DNA of 38,424 nt from Bacteroidota bacterium (GTDB lineage: Bacteria; Bacteroidota; Bacteroidia; UKL13-3), in the NCBI GenBank assembly GCA_030699355.1, contig JAUYMZ010000407.1:1-38424 (forward strand), in the 5' to 3' direction. Within the stretch, counting starts at the first letter, position 1, and every line of letters starts with the position of its first letter. Below the pieces are notes generated by a model. It did no database searches. It was not told where the DNA came from and saw nothing but the letters and a program-made list of their open reading frames with translations. Positions 1 to 8,508 of this stretch are shown here, piece by piece. A program made the position numbers and the translations under genes.

Positions 1-181
1 AAATTTAATTTCTGTTACCCTTCCCCGAGAAGATATAGCCAATATTGTTGGTACAGCTACCGAAACCGTTATCCGTTTATTGTCGGAGTTTAAGGGGGAT
101 AAGCTCATAGACATGGAAGGCAAAAAAATACGCATCTTAAATAAATCTGCCTTAGAGCGCATTTCGCATGCCTCTGTATAA
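1..181 (+). CDS. Crp/Fnr-family transcriptional regulator, C-terminal part (partial)
   Basis: This is the 3' end of a gene that begins before the window; the reading frame is open from base 2 to the TAA at 179-181. The visible peptide contains a Crp-type winged helix-turn-helix: LPREDIANIVGTATETVIR (recognition helix) followed by LLSEFKGDKLI and a short wing (MEGKKIRILN). This is the DNA-binding end of Crp/Fnr proteins. The sensor domain lies outside the window, so oxygen, redox or cAMP sensing cannot be told apart. Its position just upstream of a cbb3 oxidase cluster and of a TGAT-N4-ATCA palindrome suggests an FNR-type oxygen or redox regulator of that cluster. That role is inference from context. 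Confidence 0.85.
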   Translation, partial: NLISVTLPREDIANIVGTATETVIRLLSEFKGDKLIDMEGKKIRILNKSALERISHASV

Positions 182-196
182 TCGGCTTTAGATTTA

Positions 197-212
197 CATG
201 ATATTTATCATG
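197..212. promoter_or_regulatory. FNR-like operator (CATGAT-ATTT-ATCATG)
   Basis: A perfect 6-bp inverted repeat with a 4-bp spacer; the core TGAT-N4-ATCA matches the E. coli FNR half-site pattern TTGAT-N4-ATCAA except for the outermost base on each side. It sits between a Crp/Fnr regulator and the UspA/cco genes, about 50 bp upstream of a TATTTTTG -7 box (256-263). Its centre would therefore be roughly 60-65 bp upstream of transcription start, a usual class I activator position. Binding by the adjacent regulator is inferred. Confidence 0.55.
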
Positions 213-255
213 GCCAGTTTTGAGATTGGTCATGTTTTTGTTTAGCGTGCCTCAT

Positions 256-263
256 TATTTTTG
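256..263 (+). promoter_or_regulatory. Putative Bacteroidota -7 promoter element (TATTTTTG)
   Basis: TATTTTTG matches the Bacteroidota sigma-ABfr -7 consensus TAnnTTTG and lies 20 bp before the GTG start of the UspA-like gene. There is no good -33 TTTG at 19 bp spacing (the bases there are TGTT), which fits a promoter that needs the activator bound at 197-212. Confidence 0.35.
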
Positions 264-282
264 AAAATAAAATAATTGAGAC

Positions 283-1119
283 GTGGTAAGAAACATGCTT
301 TTATTAATGGATGGAACAACAGACGCAGAGCGTTTGTTAGATTGTTCTATCAAAATATTTCACAATCAACAAGATCATTTTAATGGCGCTTTTGTAGATG
401 GAATAAGTTCTAGCAACCTAAACAAAGTGTTTGATAGCAAGGCGCATTTAAGCAGTAGGTTTACGCGTTCAGAAATAATTGAAAAAATATTACATACCGA
501 TTTAAACAACAGCAATGAGTTTATAGATCGTTTTGTTAAAAAGTGCGAAGAGTTAAATCTGCGCACCAAAGTATTTATTGGCGAAGAAGAATCGAATGAT
601 GATTTGCTTAAAGAGAGTATGTTTAACGACTTATTCTTAATAGGAAAAGACATTTTTAGGAAGCCCAATGTTTCGCGTCAATCTTTTGATGCAATAGAAT
701 CGTTGATGCGCAATACCAAATGCCCTATTGTTCTTTTGTCTTGCGAGCAAGTTTCATTTCAAAACGTGGTATTAATCTATGACGGCAGTAAACGCTCCTT
801 CGATGCCATTAAATTATTTATGTATTTAATGAGTGATGCCATACAACAGAATAAACTTATTTTAAATGTGGTTGTAACCGATAATAGCTCTCAAAATGAA
901 AAAGGTGTTATCGATTATTTAAAAAATTATAAGCTTAATTTCTCTATCAATAGGGTATATCCAGAAAATTATTATACAGAGTTATTGAGTCTTTTGGTGA
1001 GTTTAAATTCGTTTTTACTGGTTACTGGGGTAAATAGAAACGATATTTTAGAAGACCTTATTTTTAATAAGGAAAACTCCTTTTTTATGCATGGACAACG
1101 TTCCATCTTTTTTGGATAG
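283..1119 (+). CDS. Universal stress protein (UspA)-family protein
   Basis: A 278-residue protein with two UspA-like alpha/beta halves. The N-terminus (MVRNMLLLMDGTTDAE) has the first strand and acidic loop of Usp domains. The second half restarts at about residue 157 with VVLIYDGSKRSFDAIKLF, again a strand followed by D-G-S. An ATP-binding G-x2-G-x9-G-S/T signature is not clear, so nucleotide binding is uncertain. The start is a GTG; an ATG four codons in (295) would cut into the first beta strand. The gene lies between a Crp/Fnr regulator and ccoI, and its 3' end abuts ccoI. Usp-like genes commonly accompany oxygen-limitation respiration genes. The exact role is unknown. Confidence 0.75.
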   Translation: MVRNMLLLMDGTTDAERLLDCSIKIFHNQQDHFNGAFVDGISSSNLNKVFDSKAHLSSRFTRSEIIEKILHTDLNNSNEFIDRFVKKCEELNLRTKVFIGEEESNDDLLKESMFNDLFLIGKDIFRKPNVSRQSFDAIESLMRNTKCPIVLLSCEQVSFQNVVLIYDGSKRSFDAIKLFMYLMSDAIQQNKLILNVVVTDNSSQNEKGVIDYLKNYKLNFSINRVYPENYYTELLSLLVSLNSFLLVTGVNRNDILEDLIFNKENSFFMHGQRSIFFG

Positions 1120-1123
1120 AGAC

Positions 1124-3544
1124 ATGGAATTAGTAGAAAAAAGAAAACAAACCAGCTGTTTTCATTGCGGAGATTCTATCTCTGGAAAAGCATTACTCTA
1201 CGATGAAAAAAGTTTTTGTTGTGCAGGGTGTGAGGGAGTGTATACTTTGTTATCGCAAAATAATTTATGCGATTATTATTCGATAGAGTCGGCACCTGGT
1301 TTAACACAAAAGAATCCTGTATCGGCTGTTAAATTTAATTATTTAGAGGATGCCCAAATACAGGCTCAGCTGATACAATATAGAGATGCCCAAATTTCGC
1401 GCATTACGTTTCACATGCCAACCATGCATTGCAGCAGCTGGATTTGGTTGTTAGAAAGTTTATATAAAATAAACAAAGGGGTTCAAAATTCTCGCGTAGA
1501 TTTTTTAAAGAAGCAGCTGAGTGTTACCTTTAATCATTCCATTATTAGTTTGCGCCAATTGGTAGAGTTGCTTAGTTCTTTAGGATATGAGCCCTCGCTA
1601 AACATGAACGATTTAACAGAAAAAAAGGTAGAACAATCGAACCGCAGGTTATTGTATCAAATGGGGGTTGCGGGCTTTGCCTTTGGAAACATCATGTTAA
1701 TTAGTTTTCCTGAGTATTTTGGTTTAGATAGTCTTTCTCACCATTCCTTTTCTCGTTTATTTGGATACTTAAATATGGTATTGGCAATACCTGTTTTTTT
1801 ATATGCCGCGCAAGATTATTTTATATCTGCGTATAAAAGTATCAAGCAAGGAATTATCAATATTGATTTTCCGCTTGCCCTAGGTATTGTTGTGATGTTT
1901 TTTAGAAGCTCATTTGAGGTTATTTCTCAAACGGGAATTGGTTTTTTTGATACCCTTGCCGGATTGGTTTTCTTTTTATTATTGGGTAAATGGGTTCAGC
2001 AGAGAACCATAGATACCTTATCCTTTGAGCGCGATTATACTTCCTATTTTCCGGTAGCCGTATCTGTAATTAAAGGCGAAATGGAAACTACGGTTCCCGT
2101 AACTCAACTGAATATTGGAGATAGAATTTTAATAAGAAACAACGAAATTATTCCTGCCGATGCCATATTACTTAAGGGCAACGCGCAAATAGATTTTAGT
2201 TTTGTTACAGGCGAAAACGATCCCATAGAAAAAGTGTATGGAGAAATTATTTACGCGGGTGGCCGACAAGTTGGTGGAAGCATAGAATTGGAAGTTTGTA
2301 AGAGTGTTTCGCAAAGTTATTTAACGCAGTTGTGGAATAGCGATCATTTTGCAAAAGCGGGCGAAAGTAAGATGCAATCTTTTCAATCGCTCGTAAGTAA
2401 ATATTTTACCATCGCCTTGTTGGCTTTGGCTTTTGGTTCAGCCATTTTTTGGCTTTGGTTCGACCCAAGTAAAAGTATGTCGGCATTTACGGCTGTTTTA
2501 ATTATAGCTTGTCCTTGTGCCTTGGCTTTATCTTCTCCATTTGCTTTAGGCAATGCCATGCGCATGTTGGGAAGGGCAAAGTTTTATTTAAAATCTCCGG
2601 GTGTTATAGAAAAAATGGCCAAGATAGACCATTTGGTTTTTGATAAAACAGGAACCTTAACACAAGCCACGGAGGCAAAAATTTCCTTTGAAGGCGAAAC
2701 GCTTTCAGCGCTTACTAAGCAGCAAATAGCCGCGCTGTGTATACATTCTGTGCATCCATTGAGCAAGCAAATTTTAAGTTATTTGGCTGTTTCTACTGAG
2801 GGCAAACGTATGGCAACAGATTTTACCGAAACAGTTGGTAAGGGTTTGCAAGCGCAGGTAGATGGGGTACCTGTTGTGGTTGGTTCAGCCCATTTTATTG
2901 CCTTGGCTGAACCAAATGTAAAAGGAGATTTGAATACTTCTGTGTATGTAAAAATTGCAGGGAAAGTGCTTGGCAGATTTGTGATTGCCAATGCCTACAG
3001 AGAAAATTTAGCTGAGGTATTGAGTGGTTTAAGTGCCGGACATAAATTAAGTTTATTAAGTGGTGATAATGATTCGGAGCGTGCGCGTTTGAGCAAGTAT
3101 TTTCCAGCGCAAGCCCAAATGCTTTTTGGGATGAGTCCTTCGGAGAAAATGTTGTACATACACCAATTAAAAGAGAATGGAGAGCATGTGGGCATGATTG
3201 GCGATGGTTTAAATGACGCAGGTGCTTTAAAGGTGGCCGATATTGGCATTTCGGTTTCAGAAAATACCGCTCATTTTACACCCAGTAGCGATGCCATTAT
3301 GGATGCCAGTTCTTTTGCTAAGCTGAACCAATTTTTTACCTATGCCAAAGGAACTTTAAAGGTAATTCACATCAGTTTTGTAATATCATTGATATATAAT
3401 TTGGTGGGTTTAAGCTTTGCCATACAAGGTGTTTTGTCTCCATTAATAGCTGCTATCTTAATGCCAATAAGCAGCATAAGTGTAATTGTTTTTACAACGG
3501 CAGCCACTTATATATTGGCACAAAAAAATAACCTATTTAAATAA
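1124..3544 (+). CDS. ccoI: cbb3 oxidase assembly copper P1B-type ATPase (CcoI/FixI)
   Basis: A heavy-metal P-type ATPase of 806 residues that exports copper across the inner membrane for the cbb3 oxidase. Visible in order: an N-terminal Cys cluster (CFHCG...FCCAGC), an HMA-like domain with MHCSSW at residues 101-106, membrane helices, a TGEN actuator motif, the CPC ion-binding motif (C463, C465), the phosphorylation site DKTGTLT (D507), a Cu-ATPase HP dipeptide (SVHP), GDGLNDAGAL, and C-terminal helices. The HMA site has Trp where the second Cys of CxxC is expected. An in-frame ATG at 1091 would overlap the upstream gene by 29 bases; the ATG at 1124 was chosen because it follows a GGATAGAGAC ribosome-binding-like stretch and gives the usual short N-terminus. 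ccoS follows 6 bases later. Confidence 0.9.
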   Translation: MELVEKRKQTSCFHCGDSISGKALLYDEKSFCCAGCEGVYTLLSQNNLCDYYSIESAPGLTQKNPVSAVKFNYLEDAQIQAQLIQYRDAQISRITFHMPTMHCSSWIWLLESLYKINKGVQNSRVDFLKKQLSVTFNHSIISLRQLVELLSSLGYEPSLNMNDLTEKKVEQSNRRLLYQMGVAGFAFGNIMLISFPEYFGLDSLSHHSFSRLFGYLNMVLAIPVFLYAAQDYFISAYKSIKQGIINIDFPLALGIVVMFFRSSFEVISQTGIGFFDTLAGLVFFLLLGKWVQQRTIDTLSFERDYTSYFPVAVSVIKGEMETTVPVTQLNIGDRILIRNNEIIPADAILLKGNAQIDFSFVTGENDPIEKVYGEIIYAGGRQVGGSIELEVCKSVSQSYLTQLWNSDHFAKAGESKMQSFQSLVSKYFTIALLALAFGSAIFWLWFDPSKSMSAFTAVLIIACPCALALSSPFALGNAMRMLGRAKFYLKSPGVIEKMAKIDHLVFDKTGTLTQATEAKISFEGETLSALTKQQIAALCIHSVHPLSKQILSYLAVSTEGKRMATDFTETVGKGLQAQVDGVPVVVGSAHFIALAEPNVKGDLNTSVYVKIAGKVLGRFVIANAYRENLAEVLSGLSAGHKLSLLSGDNDSERARLSKYFPAQAQMLFGMSPSEKMLYIHQLKENGEHVGMIGDGLNDAGALKVADIGISVSENTAHFTPSSDAIMDASSFAKLNQFFTYAKGTLKVIHISFVISLIYNLVGLSFAIQGVLSPLIAAILMPISSISVIVFTTAATYILAQKNNLFK

Positions 3545-3550
3545 TCGTAT

Positions 3551-3757
3551 ATGAATATCATTTTTATGTTGATTGGGGTAAGTCTTTTAATGGCTTTGGG
3601 ATTCTTACTTGCCTTTGTGTGGTCTGTTAAAAGCGGACAAATGGAGGATGATTATACCCCTTCTGTTCGCATGTTGTTTGAGGATAAACCGCTATCTACA
3701 GAATTGAGCGCAAATAACGAAAAAATAAATGCTGATAAAAGTCAGCCTGAATTATAA
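3551..3757 (+). CDS. ccoS: cbb3-type oxidase assembly protein CcoS
   Basis: A 68-residue membrane protein with one N-terminal transmembrane helix (MNIIFMLIGVSLLMALGFL) and the conserved CcoS stretch FVWSVKSGQMEDDYTPSVRML, followed by a variable acidic tail. CcoS is needed for insertion of redox cofactors into cbb3 oxidase. The start lies 6 bases after the ccoI stop, so the two genes are co-transcribed and probably translationally coupled. Length and context match the family. Confidence 0.92.
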   Translation: MNIIFMLIGVSLLMALGFLLAFVWSVKSGQMEDDYTPSVRMLFEDKPLSTELSANNEKINADKSQPEL

Positions 3758-3789
3758 GTTATGTCATTTTTCTGTCTGGAATACGACAA

Positions 3790-3797
3790 TATTTTTG
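3790..3797 (+). promoter_or_regulatory. Putative -7 promoter element for ccoNO (TATTTTTG)
   Basis: TATTTTTG in the 65-bp gap between ccoS and ccoNO matches the Bacteroidota -7 consensus TAnnTTTG, and a T-run (TTTT) lies at the expected 19-bp spacing. It would give a short leader before the ATG at 3823. An additional promoter here would let the structural genes be expressed more strongly than the assembly genes. Inferred from motif only. Confidence 0.4.
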
Positions 3798-3822
3798 GTA
3801 CATCAAAATCAAACAAGAATCT

Positions 3823-5952
3823 ATGCAAGTTGAAAACTTTAACTACGACAACCGGGTAGTCCGGAACTTCATTATAGCCTCAGTAATCTTTGGCGTAGTG
3901 GGTATGTTGGTGGGCTTAATTGCAGCAATACAGCTCTATTACCCTGCCTTCAATTTTAATTTACCTTATACCTCTTTTGGTAGAATAAGGCCATTACATA
4001 CCAATGCAGTTATTTTTGCCTTTGTGGGTAATGCTATTTTTGCGGGAGTATATTACTCTCTTCAACGTTTATGCAAGGCCAGGTTATTCAGCGATTTCTT
4101 AAGTAATTTTCACTTTTGGGGTTGGCAGTTAATTATTCTTGCGGCAGCCATTACGCTTCCTTTAGGATTAACAACTTCTAAAGAATATGCAGAATTAGAA
4201 TGGCCAATAGATATTGCTATTGCTTTGGTTTGGGTGGCTTTTGGTGCGAATATGATTGGTACTATTATTAAACGCAGAGAGCGTCATATGTATGTAGCTA
4301 TCTGGTTTTATTTGGCTACCTTTATTACTGTTGCGGTATTACATATTGTAAATTCATTTGAATTACCAGTAAGTTTGTTTAAAAGCTACTCGGCCTACGC
4401 AGGTGTGCAAGATGCTTTGGTACAATGGTGGTACGGACATAATGCGGTGGCGTTTTTCTTAACTACGCCTTACCTGGGTATGATGTACTATTACTTACCA
4501 AAAGCAGTTAACCGTCCGGTTTATTCGTATAAATTATCTATTTTACACTTTTGGACATTAATCTTTTTATACATTTGGGCTGGTCCGCATCACTTGTTAT
4601 ATTCTAGCTTACCAGATTGGGCGCAGTCTTTAGGTGTGGTATTTTCTATTATGTTAATTGCTCCATCTTGGGGTGGTATGATTAATGGATTATTAACTTT
4701 AAGAGGTGCTTGGGATAGGGTAAGAGATGAGCCAGTTTTAAAGTTTTTTGCCGTGGGTGTAACTGCTTATGGTATGGCTACTTTTGAAGGTCCGTTATTA
4801 AGTTTAAAGAATGTGAATGCCATTGCGCACTTTACAGATTGGATAGTTGCCCACGTACATACAGGCGCTTTGGGATGGAACGGATTAATGACATTTGGTA
4901 TTTTCTATTGGTTGGTTCCTAAAATTTATGGTACTAATTTATATTCAAAATCTTTGGCTAATACCCATTTCTGGATTTCAACTTTAGGTATATTGTTCTA
5001 TGCTATTCCAATGTATTGGAGTGGATTTGCTCAAGGTATGATGTGGAAAGAGTTTTTACCAGAAGGGATGTTAAAGTATCCTAACTTTTTAGAAACAACC
5101 CTACAGGTAATTCCAATGCACATGATGCGCTCTATTGGTGGTACATTGTTCTTAAGTGGTTTGTTTGTTATGATTTATAACTTAATGAAAACTGCGGCTA
5201 TGGGCAAGTTAATTGCAAATGAAGCAGCATCTGCTCCAGCCTTAGAAAAAGAATATGTAGCAGAGGGTGCAAATAAATACTGGCACAAAGTTTTTGAACG
5301 TAAACCAGTAACTTTTGCTGTATTAACTGTAGTGGCTGTTTTAATTGGGGGTATGGTAGAAATTATTCCTATGTTAACCATTAAATCAAATGTAATTACC
5401 ATTAGCAGTGTTAAACCTTATACTCCATTAGAGTTACAAGGAAGAGATATTTATATTAAAGAGGGTTGCGTTGGCTGTCACTCACAAATGATTAGACCAT
5501 TTAGAAGTGAAACTGAGCGTTATGGCGAGTATTCTAAATCGGGCGAGTATGTATATGACCATCCGTTCTTATGGGGCTCTAAACGTACCGGACCAGATTT
5601 AATGCGCTTAGGTGGCAAGTATCCAGATAGCTGGCATTATAATCACATGATTGATCCTAGGTCTATGTCGCCAGGTTCTATTATGCCTGCTTATCCTTGG
5701 TTAGCAGAAAATGATTTGAACACCAGCAATACCGCCGATAAAATTAATGCCATGCGTACCTTAGGTGTTCCTTACGAAAAAGGTTTTGAAAGGGAAGCAG
5801 AAGCACATTTGATGGCTCAGGCTAAAAAGATTGCAGATGGCTTAACCAAAGAAGGATATCCTGTTGAGGCCAATAAAGAAATTATCGCTTTAATAGCCTA
5901 CATGCAAAGACTAGGTACCGATATCAAATTAAATAATACAGCAAGTAAATAA
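3823..5952 (+). CDS. ccoNO: cbb3-type cytochrome c oxidase, fused subunits I and II (CcoN-CcoO)
   Basis: A 709-residue fusion of the catalytic haem-copper subunit CcoN and the monohaem cytochrome c CcoO. CcoN (about residues 1-460) shows the expected histidines: H59 (RPLHTN), H206 in the Cu_B motif WYGHNA, H256-H257 (GPHHLLY), and H344/H346 (AHVHTG) for the haems. After a linker, CcoO has a membrane anchor (about 497-518), one haem c site CVGCH (549-553) and a methionine-rich segment (SMSPGSIMPAYPW) likely to give the axial Met. Together these reduce oxygen to water with high affinity and pump protons at the inner membrane. The NO fusion is common in Bacteroidota. A CcoQ-like gene and ccoP follow. 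Confidence 0.95.
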   Translation: MQVENFNYDNRVVRNFIIASVIFGVVGMLVGLIAAIQLYYPAFNFNLPYTSFGRIRPLHTNAVIFAFVGNAIFAGVYYSLQRLCKARLFSDFLSNFHFWGWQLIILAAAITLPLGLTTSKEYAELEWPIDIAIALVWVAFGANMIGTIIKRRERHMYVAIWFYLATFITVAVLHIVNSFELPVSLFKSYSAYAGVQDALVQWWYGHNAVAFFLTTPYLGMMYYYLPKAVNRPVYSYKLSILHFWTLIFLYIWAGPHHLLYSSLPDWAQSLGVVFSIMLIAPSWGGMINGLLTLRGAWDRVRDEPVLKFFAVGVTAYGMATFEGPLLSLKNVNAIAHFTDWIVAHVHTGALGWNGLMTFGIFYWLVPKIYGTNLYSKSLANTHFWISTLGILFYAIPMYWSGFAQGMMWKEFLPEGMLKYPNFLETTLQVIPMHMMRSIGGTLFLSGLFVMIYNLMKTAAMGKLIANEAASAPALEKEYVAEGANKYWHKVFERKPVTFAVLTVVAVLIGGMVEIIPMLTIKSNVITISSVKPYTPLELQGRDIYIKEGCVGCHSQMIRPFRSETERYGEYSKSGEYVYDHPFLWGSKRTGPDLMRLGGKYPDSWHYNHMIDPRSMSPGSIMPAYPWLAENDLNTSNTADKINAMRTLGVPYEKGFEREAEAHLMAQAKKIADGLTKEGYPVEANKEIIALIAYMQRLGTDIKLNNTASK

Positions 5953-5959
5953 TAATATT

Positions 5960-6121
5960 ATGTTCAAACAACATATTCAAAGCATGGTGGGAATTGAATC
6001 AGGATACCTGATATTTTCACTCATCGTTTTTCTTTCGTTTTTTCTAGGAGTTCTTTGGTGGGTGGTAAAAGCGGATAAGAAATATATCAAGGATATGGAA
6101 CAAAAACCATTTGAAAATTAA
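5960..6121 (+). CDS. Small CcoQ/FixQ-like cbb3 oxidase subunit
   Basis: An ORF of 53 residues starting ATG TTC AAA CAA, 7 bases after ccoNO, with stop TAA at 6119-6121. It has a single transmembrane helix (GYLIFSLIVFLSFFLGVLWWV) and a charged C-terminal tail (KADKKYIKDMEQKPFEN). Size, topology and the slot between ccoNO and ccoP are those of CcoQ, the small subunit that stabilises the oxidase. Sequence conservation in CcoQ is weak, so the call rests on position and topology. Confidence 0.8.
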   Translation: MFKQHIQSMVGIESGYLIFSLIVFLSFFLGVLWWVVKADKKYIKDMEQKPFEN

Positions 6122-6125
6122 AATT

Positions 6126-7010
6126 ATGATGAAGCATAAATTAGTTTCTGTGTCGGCTTTTCTTTTATTAGCTAGCACAATATCTGCACAAACTGGCAGT
6201 ATTGCCGCAGCAGAACCATCTATTATTGGCTTATCAAGTATATTGATAGCTGTGAATGTAGTTCTTCTTGTATTTGTATTATTCTTATTGGGTACATTAA
6301 CTTCTGCTATCCAAAGATTACGCTCAGGAGAAACAGAAAAAGTTCAATTAAGTTGGTGGGATAGGTTTGCTGCCCTTAAATCTGATAAAACAGAAGAAGA
6401 ACTTAGATTGGATGAGGATTATGATGGCATTCATGAATTGGATAATCCAACGCCGCCTTGGTTCAACTTTATATTCTATACGTCTATTATTGCTGCAGTA
6501 TTGTATTTATTAAACTACCATGTTTTAAAAATTGGTAACTTACAAGAAGCAGAATATACCGCCGAAGTTGCCCAATCTAAAGCTGAAGTGGATGCTTATT
6601 TAAAAACTTCTGGTAACCAAGTAGACGAGAATAATGTGCAGTATATTACCGATACCAAAGTTTTGGCAGAGGCCCAAACCATGTATGCAGAAAAATGTGC
6701 TGTTTGTCATTTAGCCGATGGTGGGGGCGTGGTTGGTCCAAACCTTACCGATGCTTATTGGTTGCATGGTGGAGATATTCAATCTATCTTTAAAACCATT
6801 AAATACGGTGTTCCTGCCAAAGGGATGATAGCTTGGCAAAATACCTATAGTGGCAAACAAATGGAAGCTTTAGCTTCTTATGTAAAATCTTTACAAGGCA
6901 CTAAACCTGCTGTTGCAAAAGAACCGCAAGGAGAGTTATACAATGAAGGGGGTGCTGTTGCAGCAGATTCTACTGCTACCACTGCCATGGTTTCTGAATC
7001 TTCAAAATAA
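6126..7010 (+). CDS. ccoP: cbb3-type cytochrome c oxidase subunit III (CcoP), mono-haem
   Basis: A 294-residue membrane-anchored cytochrome c that delivers electrons to CcoNO. It begins with a signal peptide (MMKHKLVSVSAFLLLASTISAQ), then a first transmembrane helix (about 34-58), a cytoplasmic linker, the FixP_N-type segment ELDNPTPPWFNFIFYTSI with a second helix, and a periplasmic cytochrome domain with one haem site CAVCH (191-195) and likely axial Met in AKGMIAW (M234). Proteobacterial CcoP has two haem sites; only one CxxCH is present here. The ATG at 6126, 4 bases after ccoQ, fits the signal peptide better than an upstream TTG at 6111 that overlaps ccoQ. Confidence 0.93.
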   Translation: MMKHKLVSVSAFLLLASTISAQTGSIAAAEPSIIGLSSILIAVNVVLLVFVLFLLGTLTSAIQRLRSGETEKVQLSWWDRFAALKSDKTEEELRLDEDYDGIHELDNPTPPWFNFIFYTSIIAAVLYLLNYHVLKIGNLQEAEYTAEVAQSKAEVDAYLKTSGNQVDENNVQYITDTKVLAEAQTMYAEKCAVCHLADGGGVVGPNLTDAYWLHGGDIQSIFKTIKYGVPAKGMIAWQNTYSGKQMEALASYVKSLQGTKPAVAKEPQGELYNEGGAVAADSTATTAMVSESSK

Positions 7011-7030
7011 AATAATGAGAATTCAATTGT

Positions 7031-7078
7031 AAAAGTTTGGTGGTTTGCAGAAAAAAAGCAAACCACCAAACTTTTTTT
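7031..7078 (+). terminator. Rho-independent terminator after ccoP
   Basis: A perfect inverted repeat of at least 17 bp: AAAGTTTGGTGGTTTGC (7032-7048), an A-rich 9-base loop, and its complement (7058-7074), running into a T-tract (7072-7078). It ends transcription of the oxidase structural genes ahead of ccoG. It also shows that the open frame upstream of the ccoG ATG is not coding. Confidence 0.88.
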
Positions 7079-7090
7079 AATTATACGCAC

Positions 7091-8503
7091 ATGAATGAAG
7101 CAAGCAAAATAGCCGATGAACATTTTAGGGATGAATTAGGCAATGTAGATAAAAAGGGTAAACGTTTATGGATTTTCCCTAAAAAACCGAAAGGGCAATT
7201 CTACAATTATAGAACTTGGTTTAGCTGGTTTTTAATGGTATTAATGTTTAGTGGTCCCTTTTTAAAATTTGAGGGTAAGCCGCTTCTTTTATTAAATGTT
7301 TTAGAAAGAAAGTTTATCGTTTTTGGAATGGTTTTTTGGCCGCAAGACCTCAATCTGTTCGCTATTCTAATGCTTTCTTTTGTGCTGTTTATTGTTTTAT
7401 TTACAGTTCTTTTTGGCCGGGTTTGGTGCGGTTGGGCCTGCCCTCAAACCATATTTATGGAAATGCTCTTTCGTAAAATTGAGTATTTTATTGATGGCGA
7501 TTATATCCAACAAAAAAAGTTGGCTAACCAAGATTGGAACACAGAAAAAATAACCAAACGTGCCATTAAACATATTTTGTTTTGGATTTTATCTTTTGTA
7601 ATTGCCAACACATTTTTAGGATATATTATTGGCATAGACCAACTCAAATTATTAGTAACCGACGGGCTTTTTGCGCATGTAGGTAAACTTACTTCTTTGT
7701 TGATTTTTACTACTGTTTTCTATTTTGTTTTTGCCCACCTGCGCGAATTGGTGTGTATTTTCATCTGCCCTTATGGTCGCTTACAAGGACTCATGCTCGA
7801 TAAAAATTCGATGGTGGTGGCTTACGATTTTGTACGTGGCGAACCCCGCGGAAAAATGAAAAAAGAGGAGGTAAATACCCATGGCGATTGCATAGATTGT
7901 AAATTGTGTGTGAACGTTTGTCCTACCGGCATCGATATCAGAAATGGTACTCAATTAGAATGTATTAATTGCACCGCTTGTATTGATGCCTGCGATGAAG
8001 TAATGCTTAAAATTGAAAAGCCAAAAGGGCTTATTCGTTTTGCTTCTTTAAATAATATTACAGAGGGTAAAAAGCTCGGTTTGAACCTAAGAAATGGTGC
8101 TTATACCGTTGTATTGATGGGCTTGTTGAGTGTGTTCTTTTATATGCTAATTACCAGAAAACAGATTGAAACAACGCTGCTAAGAACGCCCGGAATGTTG
8201 TTTCAAAAACAAGCAGATGGTAAAATTAGCAACCTGTACAGCATTGAGTTTGTAAATAAAACTTTTGATGAACTTCCTATAGAATTAAAATTGATTGAAC
8301 CCAAAGGTGAAATAAAATTGATTGATGGCGAAAAAGTAATAGTGCACAAAGAAAGTATTGGTAAAACTTCATTCTTTTTAGTGCGAGATGCCAAAGAAAT
8401 TACTAAAATTGCAACACCGGTAGTTATTGAGGTTTCGAGTAATGGAAAGTTAATAGAAACCATGAAATCTTCTTTTAATGGGCCGGTAACACAAGGAGAA
8501 TAA
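7091..8503 (+). CDS. ccoG: cytochrome c oxidase accessory protein CcoG (FixG-type ferredoxin)
   Basis: A 470-residue polytopic iron-sulfur protein implicated in copper reduction and handling during cbb3 assembly. Visible are several membrane helices, the NapH-like motif WCGWACPQT (112-120), CIFICPYGR, two 4Fe-4S ferredoxin motifs (C267, C270, C273, C277 and C291, C294, C297, C301), a further helix near 345 and an Ig-like FixG C-terminal domain. The open frame extends upstream to a TTG at 7037, but that stretch is the terminator stem, so the ATG at 7091 was chosen. ccoH begins 5 bases downstream. Confidence 0.93.
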   Translation: MNEASKIADEHFRDELGNVDKKGKRLWIFPKKPKGQFYNYRTWFSWFLMVLMFSGPFLKFEGKPLLLLNVLERKFIVFGMVFWPQDLNLFAILMLSFVLFIVLFTVLFGRVWCGWACPQTIFMEMLFRKIEYFIDGDYIQQKKLANQDWNTEKITKRAIKHILFWILSFVIANTFLGYIIGIDQLKLLVTDGLFAHVGKLTSLLIFTTVFYFVFAHLRELVCIFICPYGRLQGLMLDKNSMVVAYDFVRGEPRGKMKKEEVNTHGDCIDCKLCVNVCPTGIDIRNGTQLECINCTACIDACDEVMLKIEKPKGLIRFASLNNITEGKKLGLNLRNGAYTVVLMGLLSVFFYMLITRKQIETTLLRTPGMLFQKQADGKISNLYSIEFVNKTFDELPIELKLIEPKGEIKLIDGEKVIVHKESIGKTSFFLVRDAKEITKIATPVVIEVSSNGKLIETMKSSFNGPVTQGE

Positions 8504-8508
8504 AAAGT

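Noticed and set aside
7037-7090. N-terminal extension of CcoG from a TTG start
   Set aside because: The stretch is the stem and T-tract of a terminator; the ATG at 7091 gives the normal protein.
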